64,000 bases of DNA from the NCBI GenBank assembly GCA_949361645.1, contig OX442415.1:18751269-18815268 (forward strand). Reading direction: 5' to 3'. The notes beneath the pieces were generated by a model, which did no database searches, had not been told where the DNA came from, and saw only the letters and a list, made by a program, of their open reading frames with translations. Of the stretch, positions 11,259-20,902 are shown piece after piece. Position numbers and translations under genes: made by a program. The DNA comes from Spongilla lacustris (taxonomy: Eukaryota > Porifera > Demospongiae > Spongillida > Spongillidae). Numbering within the stretch: the first letter of the stretch is position 1; each line of letters opens with the position of its first letter.

Positions 11259-12152
11259 ATGAGCTACAGTGATTCGCTAAAGGGACCCGAAAAAGAGCGA
11301 TATGAGCGAAAGCTACAGTGTCTCTATGGTGTCACGGGTCGGAGCAGCAAGGAGGAGTGCGTAGAAGTTCTTGACCCATACAATATCAGTGTTGAGTTAT
11401 GGATCGATGATGTGTCACGCTGGCCTCCAATAGAGTTTCCTCACGTTTATACGTATTTGATAGACACTCCTGGAGAATTCACCATAGAGAAGCTGAAGGC
11501 TTTTAAAAGCCTGCAGGCATACAACTATTACATAAGGTGAAGAGTATACTAAAAATATGTTACGTTTTCACTACTTGAATTTCAGTGGTTGGGTTCGAAC
11601 AGTCTATTATCGTGACATTGGTAATGAAAATTGTATCCTCATGGCAAAAGTAACACCATCACAGCGGATAAACGACAAACCACATGAGGCCTGGATTGGA
11701 GTGAACAAGAAAACAGGCACCATCATTACTGGACATTGTTCCTGCATGGCAGGGTAAGTGCTATGTGTTATGTGTACAGCTGGATGCACAAGGTTTACAT
11801 TACAGACTTGGTGAGGTTTGTTCACACGTAGCTGCCATACTTTTTAAGGCAGAAGCTTGCATCAGGCTTGGAATTGCATCAGAAACATGCACATCACAAC
11901 CATGCTTGTGGAACCAGGCATATTCTAAGAAGGTAACTGAGTTGCATAGTAAATTGTATTAGCTTACAATACATTTTCTTTTTGTAGGTTGAAGCATGTC
12001 CTGTTTCTGACATCAGTTTGAGCCGCCCTAGGCTCAGAGACGCCAGGATGAATGCTTCACCCTCCAACCCACTAAACCCTTGCTCCTCCACATCTCATTC
12101 TGGGCCATTCCTTAACTCTAAAATGTTGTATGACACTTTACACAAATCATGA
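11259..12152 (+). CDS. SWIM zinc-finger protein of the ISL2EU-like element, four exons, 245 aa
   Basis: Exons 11259-11536, 11586-11753, 11806-11932 and 11988-12152 join in frame (738 nt). All introns are GT-AG and 49-55 bp long. The start MSYSDS follows the left inverted repeat closely. Residues 144-156 hold the SWIM signature Cys-x-Cys-x7-Cys-x-His (HCSCMAG split from LGEVCSHVA by an intron), preceded by SGWVRTVYYRD and HEAWIGV. The protein ends after a Ser/Pro-rich tail. Related proteins, as I recall them, continue into a YqaJ-type exonuclease domain, which is missing here. The stop lies only about 45 bases from the convergent transposase stop, so the YqaJ part may have been lost by deletion. 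Its role is presumed to be DNA binding or assisting transposition. Confidence 0.75.
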
Positions 12153-12195
12153 ACAAGTCAAATTTATTTTGATGTAACAATGACATGCTAACTTA

Positions 12196-13720
12196 TTAAA
12201 CAATTGTTTGGGAAAGATTAGTTAAAGCAGCAGTTACCAAGAGTATTTTGTCAATGGTAGTAACACCTACACATGCATCAGATGGTCTCTTTATCAAAGT
12301 TATTGGTAGCGTATGTTGAAGAATCTTGTACTTCTTCCGTAATTGCCCAATTATTCGCTCCACATGGATCCGAACATGTGCCAGTCTCCTAGATGTCTCA
12401 ACTTCGGCTCTTGAAAGTTGACTCTTTCCCTTGGTGAAAGCAGGGATTTCTAGTTTTGCTCCACGTACTGCCAGATCATCATGAATATTAAATCCACGGT
12501 CTGCAAGAACCACATCACCAAACTCAATGTTGTCCAGAAACCCACATCTCTGTGTGATCACCTTGTCAGACACACGCCCACCATGCTTTTGAAATGAAGG
12601 TGATAACTCCTGTAGGTGCAATAGCAATAAATACCTTTAGTGTGTTATGTTTCTTGTAATTTGAATAAGTAGCAGCTCTTGCACCAAATGATAGAGGTCG
12701 CTCAGTAAATATCTCAAAGCAGTCAATAATACATTTAACATTTTTGAAATTCTTCTGAAATGCTTCTGGCATATTGTTTCTCAGTGTATCCGTGTCTGGC
12801 CATGTAACAAGTGGCTGAAGATTTTGATACATTGTATCAAGCCATGAATGGAATATGCATGATACAGTGGACCTGCTGTCCAATTGAAATCTACTTGCAA
12901 GATCATCCATTGGTGTATGTAAGCGGAGATAGACCAATGAAGCAAAAAAGTAGTCAATGTCTGGGATACCATTGTGATAAGGCTTTAGAAGATTGTACAA
13001 TGTTAGAAAAAGGTCATATGTTGGTAAACCAGTATAGAAACATGTTTTATTGTCATCATTAAGAATGTTATTTGCTCCGAATGTTAACCCTTGAAGGGCA
13101 GAAATGGACTTGCTAAGAGATACTAAGAGGTGCTGGTTTTGGACAATGAGTGATGAATGAGTGATAGATGCCTGAGTGATACTAATGCTTAGCTGAGTAT
13201 TCTGTGCATGTAACTCATTGGTCTGTATTTTTAAGTGCTTATTCTCGAAATCCAAGTACGAATTTTGTACCTTAAGCTCTCTTATCTGTTCCAATAACTC
13301 CCTGTTCAGCGTTTGTAAACCTTCACATTTTTCTTCAAGCTGAGATATAGCATTCATGGTCACACCTCTTCTGCTCTCACCACTATTCTCGTCAGTCACA
13401 TGTACCACTTGTCTGCTCTCATTACTGTCCTCAGAAGTGTCCTCTCTTCTGCTATCATCACTACTCTCTGCCACAATCTCTCTAACCTCTCTTCTGCTCT
13501 CATCACTATTCTCGGCAGCTACACGTACCACTTGTCTGGTCTCATTACTGTTTTCAGAAGTAGCCTCCTCACTAATCCCAGTAGTTAAATCTCTTCTGCC
13601 ACCTTCCTGTTCAATCCTGGCCTGTTTAGTTACGAGAAGTGTTTCTGCATTTTCAGAATGTTTCCTACGGCGATTAGCAAGTCTTGAATGCCGATCCAAA
13701 TTGCTTGAAGTAGTAGACAT
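12196..13720 (-). pseudogene. DDE transposase of the ISL2EU-like element, frameshifted
   Basis: The first frame runs 13720-12566 and the second 12627-12196. A one-base insertion or two-base loss near 12580-12585 separates them, because the sequence passes from ITFISKAW in one frame to GGRVSDKVI in the other. The N-terminus (about residues 45-120) has four degenerate acidic repeats of the ENSDESRREV type. Residues about 125-200 form a leucine/Asn-rich coiled coil. The catalytic region shows CIIDCFEIF (first Asp), VVLADRGF (second Asp) and HVERIIGQL (Glu), in the order of DDE_Tnp_4/PIF-type transposases. The coiled coil fits dimer formation. The frame break makes this copy inactive unless it is a sequence error. 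Confidence 0.8.
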
Positions 13721-14052
13721 TTGCCCACGAAAGAGACAAATGGAAGGGGCATAGTCGGGATGGGAAGCATCGTTTAATGGTTGCCCTGAAGCAAAGAGAC
13801 CTTTGAAACAAATTGTGCCATTGCTTAATATAATCTTACCAGTAACAAAGTGGTCGCTACAAACGCGACTATATTCCGATGGAGACCAATTTTTTCGGTT
13901 TAGAGCCGCAACCTATATATGTCTTCTGTCCTTTTCGGCCGGAAAACGATAGAATTTCTTTTTTCCCCCCTTGCTGTAGCGATTCTTGCAATCTACTACA
14001 GCACACGCATGTGGCATGGTTCAAACTTCCAGCAGAGCGCACTAACAACCCT

Positions 14053-14151
14053 AAAAATTTGCCCACCAAAATGGCGACCAATGATATTCATAATAAATCT
14101 GGGCAACGGTAACTATATTCATACGATAATGGTTTCGCGCCGCAACTGGTC
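14053..14151 (-). repeat. Right terminal inverted repeat, 99 bp
   Basis: Reverse complement partner of 11115-11213, followed directly by TATAG. This defines the outer boundary of the transposon. Confidence 0.95.
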
Positions 14152-14166
14152 TATAGCTTTGAACGG

Positions 14167-14352
14167 CCGATGTCACAGGCATACTGGTTCCCCCCCCCCC
14201 CCCCCATTTTGGGTCCGGGGGGACCCATATGCCTAGGCAACTGTGTCCCCCCCGGACCCAGGCATGTGGGTCCCCCCGGACCTAGATGCCTAGATGTAAT
14301 TATCCTGGACCCAAATGCCTAGGCAACCTGGTCCCCCCCGGACCCAGCTGCC
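14167..14352 (+). repeat. Dispersed CCTAGGCA/GGGTCC repeat, copy 1
   Basis: Starts GTCACAGGCATACTGG and contains several GGACCCAxATGCCTAGGCA phrases and C-runs. The same sequence is present in reverse orientation at about 19968-20125, so this is a dispersed repeat and possibly a non-autonomous element. The G/C-runs are unstable and differ in length between copies. Confidence 0.75.
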
Positions 14353-14442
14353 TGTTAGAAAAATAATACTTAATATGTTCGTGACCATAGGCGTCCGTCG
14401 ATGAGATGCAAGGGGGAGGGGGGGAGGCGGGCGTATGCCCAC

Positions 14443-14443
14443 C

Positions 14444-14475
<32 letters not shown>

Positions 14476-14476
14476 T
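14443..14476. repeat. Poly-C tract
   Basis: About 32 consecutive C. A poly-glycine frame on the opposite strand is an artefact. Confidence 0.95.
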
Positions 14477-14531
14477 GCCCATGCGTACCCTGCAACTAAT
14501 TAATATCCATGCATAGCATTATACCGATTAA

Positions 14532-15291
14532 CCTTAATTCTCCAGGTCCAAGTCCTACGCGTAGGACCTATATTTGAAAATTCATTATAAATAGAAATGC
14601 AGTTTTTTGGCATCCATTTCTCTACTGTTGTTTGATGTGTCTATCATGCTAAATTTACCAATTGTCAGTCTATTTTTTAAATCACACCCTTGGTTACATG
14701 ATGCAAATAAACAGATACGGTTCTTTTAAAAAATGCATTATATGTAGAGAATTTAATTGTCACAAAAAAGTACAAGTATCACTTTTAAAAAAATGTTTTT
14801 GAAGCATAATATGTTGGCTACTTTATACATTCTACGGCAGTGATTTTACTCTAATTGATTTTGTCATTTTTACGAAAACGCACTGTACGTTTTCAAGATT
14901 TTGTCCATTCACTTAGCTATTCCCGCAACATGCGACTAACAAATACCTATCGTTCATAAGCTTGTGGAGCTAGCAATTTCCAAATCTACAATGTACTTTT
15001 TTATATGCTTAGTGCAAAAGACATGACCTACTACCCCCTTCTTTTAAAATGTTGCTCTGATCTTCCCAACATTACTTTTTGGTACTTTAAGTTGCTTTGC
15101 AATTTACCGCAAATACATCTTTTAGCAATGCATTGTATTTGACAATCTTTGAAGAATTGCAAGAAAGTAAAAAATATGTCCTGAATTAATAACCATTTCT
15201 ACAGTGCTATGAGATTTTGGTTTATGAGTTTGCTAAAAGAAATTGAAATTTTAACTTGCGTCCTACGCGTAGGACGACGGGAGATTAAAGG
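14532..15291. mobile_element. piggyBac-like non-autonomous element, 760 bp
   Basis: The element begins CCTTAATTCTCC directly after TTAA (14528-14531) and ends GGAGATTAAAGG directly before TTAA (15292-15295). TTAA duplications and CCY-starting inverted termini are diagnostic of piggyBac. Inside each end lies an identical 16-bp palindrome, GTCCTACGCGTAGGAC (14552-14567 and 15260-15275). The interior is AT-rich with no long frame, so it would need a transposase from elsewhere. Confidence 0.8.
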
Positions 15292-15755
15292 TTAACCATC
15301 GATTAATATTACATTGAGTACCTACTTTGTTATTGAACGGCACAACAATCGCTATGCATGGGGACTACGAGTGATTCCCCGTCCATTGTATATTGAGTGG
15401 TATATGCCGTTAAATAACGATGGCTTACTTGTGACTCCAAAACTGTGTACTTCTCGCGCGGGAGGGCTGGTTGATGTAATAATCTACGTTGCCTCCGGAG
15501 CCCTGGATACAAATGAGCGGAAGCCTTTATATGTTTTGACAGATGTATGTATTACCAGGCTGAGCACATGCAGACTGATGCAGTGAAGAAAGTTTCCTAG
15601 CGTGTCTCAAAATTACATTGCGATCGACAGGTCAACCATTAAGTCCTGTATGATACGAAGAAACAGTTGTGTACTACTTGAACATGACCCATTCATTGTT
15701 TGTATATGCTCAACATGTTATTATTATTATTATTTTCAATCGGGTATATTATAAC
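15292..15755. other. Non-coding spacer
   Basis: No recognised gene. The ATT-repeat at 15719-15736 leads into the foldback element. Confidence 0.4.
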
Positions 15756-16148
15756 AACAAGATATAAAAATTTAATTAAAATAAAATTGGTGATGTAGGA
15801 TTTGTATGAGTACAAAGGAAGGAAACAAGGAATTACGGAAATGATACAGCATTTGAGTAAAAAGGAAGGAAACGAGGAATTACGGATATTATGCATTCAT
15901 TAAAAATGATGAATATTACAGACCTACATTATTTAGCAAATCCTGGCCTGAAAGTCTGCTAAATGTAGGTATGTAATATTTATCATTTTTAATGAATGCA
16001 TAATATCCGCAATTCCTCGTTTCCTTCCTTTTTACTCAAATGCTGTATCATTTCCGTAATTCCTTGTTTCCTTCCTTTTTACTCAATTGCTATCTATACA
16101 AATCCTACATCACCAATTTTATTTTAATTACAATTTTTATATCTTGTT
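15756..16148. mobile_element. Foldback element, arms about 190 bp
   Basis: The left arm starts AACAAGATATAAAAATT and the right arm ends with its reverse complement. Internal phrases (GGTGATGTAGGATTTGTAT, AAGGAAGGAAACAAGGAATT, GATGAATATTACA) recur inverted in mirror order around a short loop at about 15935-15955. Arms differ by only a few bases and small indels. No coding capacity. Typical of a MITE able to form a long hairpin. Confidence 0.9.
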
Positions 16149-16457
16149 TCACTCATTTTTATTCACTGCAAGCATGAAAACATGCGAAGAAAGAAGTATA
16201 AATGCATGTATTGGGCAACCTTGGAATACTACCATATATCATATTAATGTTCTGCTCACGTGCAATCACTGAAACGTTATGGTAAACGGTTTTTTAATAG
16301 CAAGAATTAATATTACTAAACATTGATTATAATAATCGTGTCATATATAAACCGGCCGGCAGAGCTGCGCTGTGACTGCCGTGTCAAAGATTACTTCGCA
16401 TGGCGAGGAAGCTAGTAATATACCGGCACGCATATGCATGTACTTAGTCGGTCAGTT
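16149..16457. other. Non-coding spacer
   Basis: AT-rich with no recognised feature, between the foldback element and the last exon of the minus-strand gene. Confidence 0.4.
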
Positions 16458-18999
16458 TCATAAGATTATATAACCATGCATACATGGCATATACATACAG
16501 TTGTCAGTTATAATAAATATAAGTGTTCTTAGAATATAAATTAAGCCCTCCCCTCCCCCTTCCTCGTCGCCTTCTATACGGCCGAGCTCCGGGTGGCCCC
16601 CAGTAGGGATGCGGAGGCCACATGGCCCACGGGCCGGCGGCAGTGGTGCAGCCAATGGAGCAGCCAGTGGAGCAGCCAATAGAGCTGGGGCCCGTGGAGC
16701 AGCCAGGGGTAGAGCAGGGGCCGGCGGTGGAGCAGCCAGGGGTAGAGCAGGGGCCGGCGGTGGAGCAGCCAGGGGTAGAGCAGGGGCCGGCGGTGGAGCA
16801 GGGGCCGGCGGTGGAGCAGGGGCCAGCAGTGGATCAGCCAGGGGTAGAGCAGGGGCCGGCGGTGGAGCAGGGGCCAGCAGTGGATCAGCCAGGGGTAGAG
16901 CAGGGGCCGGCGGTGGAGCAGGGGCCAGCAGTGGAGCAGCCAGGGGTGGAGCAGGGGCCGGCGGTGGAGCAGGGGCCAGCAGTGGAGCAGCCAGGGGTGG
17001 AGCAGGGGCCGGCGGTGGAGCAGGGGCCAGCAGTGGAGCAGCCAGGGGTAGAGCAGGGGCCGGCGGTGGAGCAGGGGCAAGCAGTGGAGCAGCCAGGGGT
17101 GGAGCAGGGGCCGGCGGAACTAGCGGTGGAGCAGGGGCCAGCAGTGGAGCAGGGGCCAGCAGTGGAGCAGGGGCCAGCAGTGGAGCAGGGGCCAGCTGTG
17201 GAGCCTGGGCCAGGACTGGTAGCGGGGAGTAGGGAGGGCCCTCATCTGAGTCATCATGAACAAAGTAATTAACTTCTTCCTCCGTGACCTGCAAGGGACA
17301 TAGGGTACATATTATTATTCCATGCAATTAAAAAGCAAATACTACCTCCTCCATATCTCGCTCTAAGTATGCTGGAGTGAGAAAAATATCCAAAATCTTG
17401 TTCCAGATGACATTGGGGAAGGATTACTCTATATATGCGCATGTTTTTTGTTTTTTGACGCATCTTATCATGTGACATTTTAAAGAGGGACTTTGTGGTA
17501 CATATTACCTCTATCTCTTCCTGACTGGGCTGTCTGCACTCACTAGAACACTCCCACTTTAATGGCCTCATGCTCACTGTCCCTATCTCCTTACTGACAA
17601 CACAGCGACCGTGCTGGTCTACTGGTATGGCTTGTACGTGTTTGACTGGTGTGTAAGAACTATCATAAAAATATGGCTCTGAGCCCACGGTGTGACAATG
17701 CTCCCAACTGTCTACATTAGAATCTGAAAAGCTCAAAGCATTGATGGAGCGTGCACCTTTAATGATCACCCCAGCATGTACTCTACGCAGGCTCAAAGCT
17801 TTGCTTACCAAAGCATTTGTACAAATGTCAGCTACTGCTTCTCTAGCAGTTCGTGTGAGCACCTTTTTAGCTAGACTGGGATTAACTTTATTGAAGGCAT
17901 CATTCAACTCTCCAAGTAATGAGCTATTGCTATGAAGGGCGTTATTTAGCTCAAACTTGTATGTACCCTGTACACTAGCACTGGGGTCACACAGCGAGTA
18001 TCTAAAGGGAGAAGATAGAAATACTAAATTAAATATGCGCACCCTCGTCAAATTTAGGTTTGTTATTCTAAGCTACTAAAAGCATTAATTACTCACGTGC
18101 ATCTATATATTGTGGGCGTTATTCGTTTCCTGCAGATTCAGCCGTGAGGCGGACTTAATTATTTTTATTTCGATACTGGAACAAGGTCTGTAAACTTCAG
18201 GAAATTATTACCACCTTTGGGTAGTCGGGTAGCATAAGAATTGGCCGTGTATCTACATATAACTTGCAGACGACTCGCAAGAACACACGCGCACGATATA
18301 CCGGCCGGTTCTTTTCTAGGACGTCCCCCCCCACTAATCAACAAATGTGTCCCGTTACCCTATTTTTGTAATTTGTAAACTTACCATACATCCTGCTGAA
18401 CCAAAGCCCAGCTAGATGGGCGTACCCTAAACTAAGCCCAGCCAGACGGGGGAACAGTCTGCTGATCCGCTAACAAATCCAGTAGACCGGGACTAAATTT
18501 TGTCCGGGTCTAGCTGGATTTGTTAGCGGATCAGCCGACTGTTCCCCCATCTAGCTGGGCTTAGTTTAGGATACGCCCATCTAGCTGGGCTTAGTTTAGC
18601 TTATGTTCAGCAGTATGTGAATAAAACTTGCACCCAAACGGTATACATAAATTTGCAAACACCCCTACCTCGTAGGATTTCTTTTCCTGAAGCTGTTTAT
18701 CCTTGAGATATCTCTCTTGGCCGTTGGATTTGCCTCATATTGATCTTGTTTGGAGGCTAAAATCAGTTCTCGATTTTGAGCGTAGTAGGCCTTCATGCTT
18801 TCCTTCTTACTCTCAGAATTGGCTTTGTAGCGCTTCTTCTCGCAAGCCTTCTTTTTTTCAATTGCTTCTTGAAAACTGTCACGCTCGACACATTCAATAT
18901 CTTGTGACTCGTCAGCACAACTGTCATCATAAGATCATTTAACTTGGCAATCTTCTTAGCAAGATTTCTTTCTCTTCGAGTTCTCCGACGTGAAGGCAT
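16458..18999 (-). CDS. Three-exon gene of unknown function with a Pro/Ala-rich tail; probably mobile-element related
   Basis: Proposed exons 18999-18669, 18001-17509 and 17288-16458, with GT-AG boundaries whose phases agree between exons 1-2 and 2-3. Exon 1 begins MPSRRRTRRERNLAKKIAKL and continues, after a shift of frame near codons 20-24, into a Lys-rich segment with KAYYAQNRE and EANPTAKRD. Such ANPxK-type repeats are familiar from dispersed invertebrate repeat proteins. Exon 2 (164 codons) has a conserved-looking module with CHTVGSEPYFYD, PVKHVQAIPVDQHGRC and LKWECSSEC. Exon 3 starts VTEEEVNYFVHDDSDEG, then enters about 200 residues of APP/LAP repeats. The exon lengths total 1655 nt, not a multiple of three, which confirms one indel in exon 1, or a further splice I cannot see. 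I do not recognise a catalytic domain, and the mobile-element link rests on memory of similar proteins. Confidence 0.5.
16605..17225. repeat. GC-rich coding minisatellite (18- and 33-bp units)
   Basis: Repeats of GGAGCAGGGGCCGGCGGT and GGAGCAGCCAGGGG(T/A) units, all multiples of three, lie inside exon 3 of the minus-strand gene and encode LAPAPPPAPAxP there. Several other frames on both strands are also stop-free because of base composition, so those frames should not be read as genes. Confidence 0.9.
18387..18619. mobile_element. Hairpin/MITE-like element in the first intron
   Basis: The left end TACATCCTGCTGAAC is mirrored by GTTCAGCAGTATGTG at the right. The internal phrase AAGCCCAGCTAGATGGG occurs twice on each side in inverted order, and GATCCGCTAACAAATCCAG is also mirrored. 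The whole 233 bp folds on itself and lies within intron 1 (18668-18002) of the minus-strand gene. Confidence 0.85.
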
Positions 19000-20902
19000 T
19001 TTGACAAAAACAAACCGTCACGTCAAAACTTTTAGAAAGAAAAGAAATGGCTACTATTGTTAATGCTCAAAGGGTATATACCGGTTTACTTGAATCATGT
19101 ACACGTGTTTCCTGTGCAGTCCCCGGTGCTTCAGTGCTTTCTGACCTCAACATCAACCACAAGTTACTACTGGGTCTCCATTTTATGGCTTCCAAGGCTA
19201 ACGGCTAAAGATCGTAATTATGTTCAGTATAACTCAAATTCGGAAAGCAACAAATTCGGCAGAAAGTTTCTAACTTGTCTCCTACAGTTCCTTTTCAAAA
19301 CGGCGAACATTACACTTCAATCGTGACGAAGATACAGTGCAATAAACCTCTTATCCGAGCGAATCTTATCTTATCAGATCCGGATGGAGAAACTTTTTTT
19401 TAGGTTCGAGTGTAGGAACGAGTGAGCGTTTCTCTGTTGTCTGAGTTTTCTAAGTGTCGGCAGTTTTACTAAGTTGTAGGTACTCGACTGCTGTATCCAA
19501 ATACGCTCGCTAAAGTCCTACTGATTCTACGGCACATCGGCAATAGTGGAATCGGGTATTTTGCTAATCGTATTCATCACACTTCAAATCCTACATAGGA
19601 CCTACTAACGTAGGTCCTGATAATTTTACACAATAATAAATATTAAACAGACTACTACAAATTAAAGTACCTAAGCCTAACTAATGTTTCAGACATAGGA
19701 TACTCAAATGATTAGGGCAGACTTCTCGTCAAAACAGCTCTTGATGTGCTACGAGTTAATTAGCACCAGACTAATATAAGTTTGCCAAAAAGATCAGCAG
19801 TGACCTTACATGCAGATGGCAAGCCGAGTGGCTGTTGCAAAGTGTAACGGCTGACGGTCGCTAACTTACCGTTGAGAAAGTAACAACAAATTAAATGTGT
19901 CTATCGTATCAAAACCGGCCGGTGCCAGTAAATAAAATGCATCAGGAAAGTTGGTCCCTCCCACCATCCCTCTACCCGGACCAAGATGCCTGGATGTACA
20001 AATAATTACCCGGACCCATATGCCTAGGCATTTGGGTCCGGCGGGGGGGGACCCAGTTGCCTAGGCATATGCCGGGTCCCAAAATAGTGGGGGGACCCAC
20101 ATGCCTGTGACACCGGTCCAAATTAGGCCAAGAAAAATGTTAATTTCCCGTCCATGTAAAATTCATCGTTCGCGCGTGAATTGCAGCTCATATAATAATT
20201 AATAACTGCCTCCCCGCGCCGGGATGATCATCAATTTTGCATGGCCTTCTATAGCATTTTCTACTAGTACCTACGACCTTTTATACATGGAGTTGAACGC
20301 CATTTGAAATTAAAGCATGTAGCTATAGCTATAGGTTTGTATTGCGCTAACAAAACAGCTTAGCAGTGAAGTCATAACAATAGACTTTCTGTGTAAGGCT
20401 GTACATGTTCAGAAAGGAACTCCAAGGTTTTGTTCAGGGAACGGAGGGAAGCGGACGGAGCAAGAAGTACACGTCGTACATGGTGTGTTTTTATGAATGT
20501 AGGGCAAGGCTTTTTCCACACGATGCTTGAAACAGTTAGCCGTTACGGTAGTAGAGAGTGATGAACTGAGCTGTTTATACCTCCGGTATAAAACACGCTA
20601 TTTGAACATCACTGACATGTTCAGTGGTCAGTGCTATACTGAATGGAATATGTAATAATATTATTATTATATATATCCGTTGCATGTTTTTCAAGTGGTA
20701 TATATGTGTAAATTATATCTGTTCCTGTAAATGCCTCGCCTCGCCTCGCATTTCAAATGTGTGACTAATGTCACAATTGGTCGGTTTTATGATTCAGTCT
20801 TTTTTTTTTTTTTAAAGAGCACGGCCAGCCTGAATGGCATAAAATTGTTTGTTAATTATATGATCACGTGCAGGGGGCGTAGCTCGGCACACCGTCTCCA
20901 CC
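19000..20902. other. Intergenic region between divergent genes
   Basis: Lies upstream of both the minus-strand gene (start 18999) and the first PLBD gene (start 20903), so both promoters should be here. No TATA box or other specific element is supported. It includes the inverted dispersed repeat at 19968-20125 and a palindromic AGGACCTAC-TAAC-GTAGGTCCT at about 19597-19618. Confidence 0.4.
19968..20125 (-). repeat. Dispersed CCTAGGCA/GGGTCC repeat, copy 2 (inverted)
   Basis: The reverse complement reads GTCACAGGCATGTGGG then GGACCCAAATGCCTAGGCA, matching 14167-14352 in order and spacing apart from C-run lengths. Confidence 0.7.

Larger units (their letters stand above)
11115..14151. mobile_element. 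ISL2EU-type (PIF/Harbinger-related) DNA transposon, 3037 bp
   Basis: Ends GACCAGTTGCGGCGCG at 11115 and the reverse complement at 14151 are flanked by TA on both sides. The terminal inverted repeats are 99 bp with about three mismatches. The content is a DDE transposase on the minus strand and a SWIM zinc-finger gene on the plus strand, in convergent order. From memory, ISL2EU elements pair a DDE_Tnp_4-type transposase with a second protein containing SWIM and YqaJ nuclease regions and use short TA target duplications. Here the transposase is frameshifted and the YqaJ part is absent, so the copy is probably not autonomous although its ends are well preserved. Confidence 0.85.

Noticed and set aside
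16574..17272. Alternative GC-rich open frames on both strands over the minisatellite
   Set aside because: Only the frame spliced from exon 2 of the minus-strand gene has non-repeat coding context. The others are compositional.
18870..18945. A 23-bp intron to explain the frame change in exon 1 of the minus-strand gene
   Set aside because: GT...AG borders exist and restore the frame, but 23 bp is too short for a normal spliceosomal intron. A simple indel is more likely.
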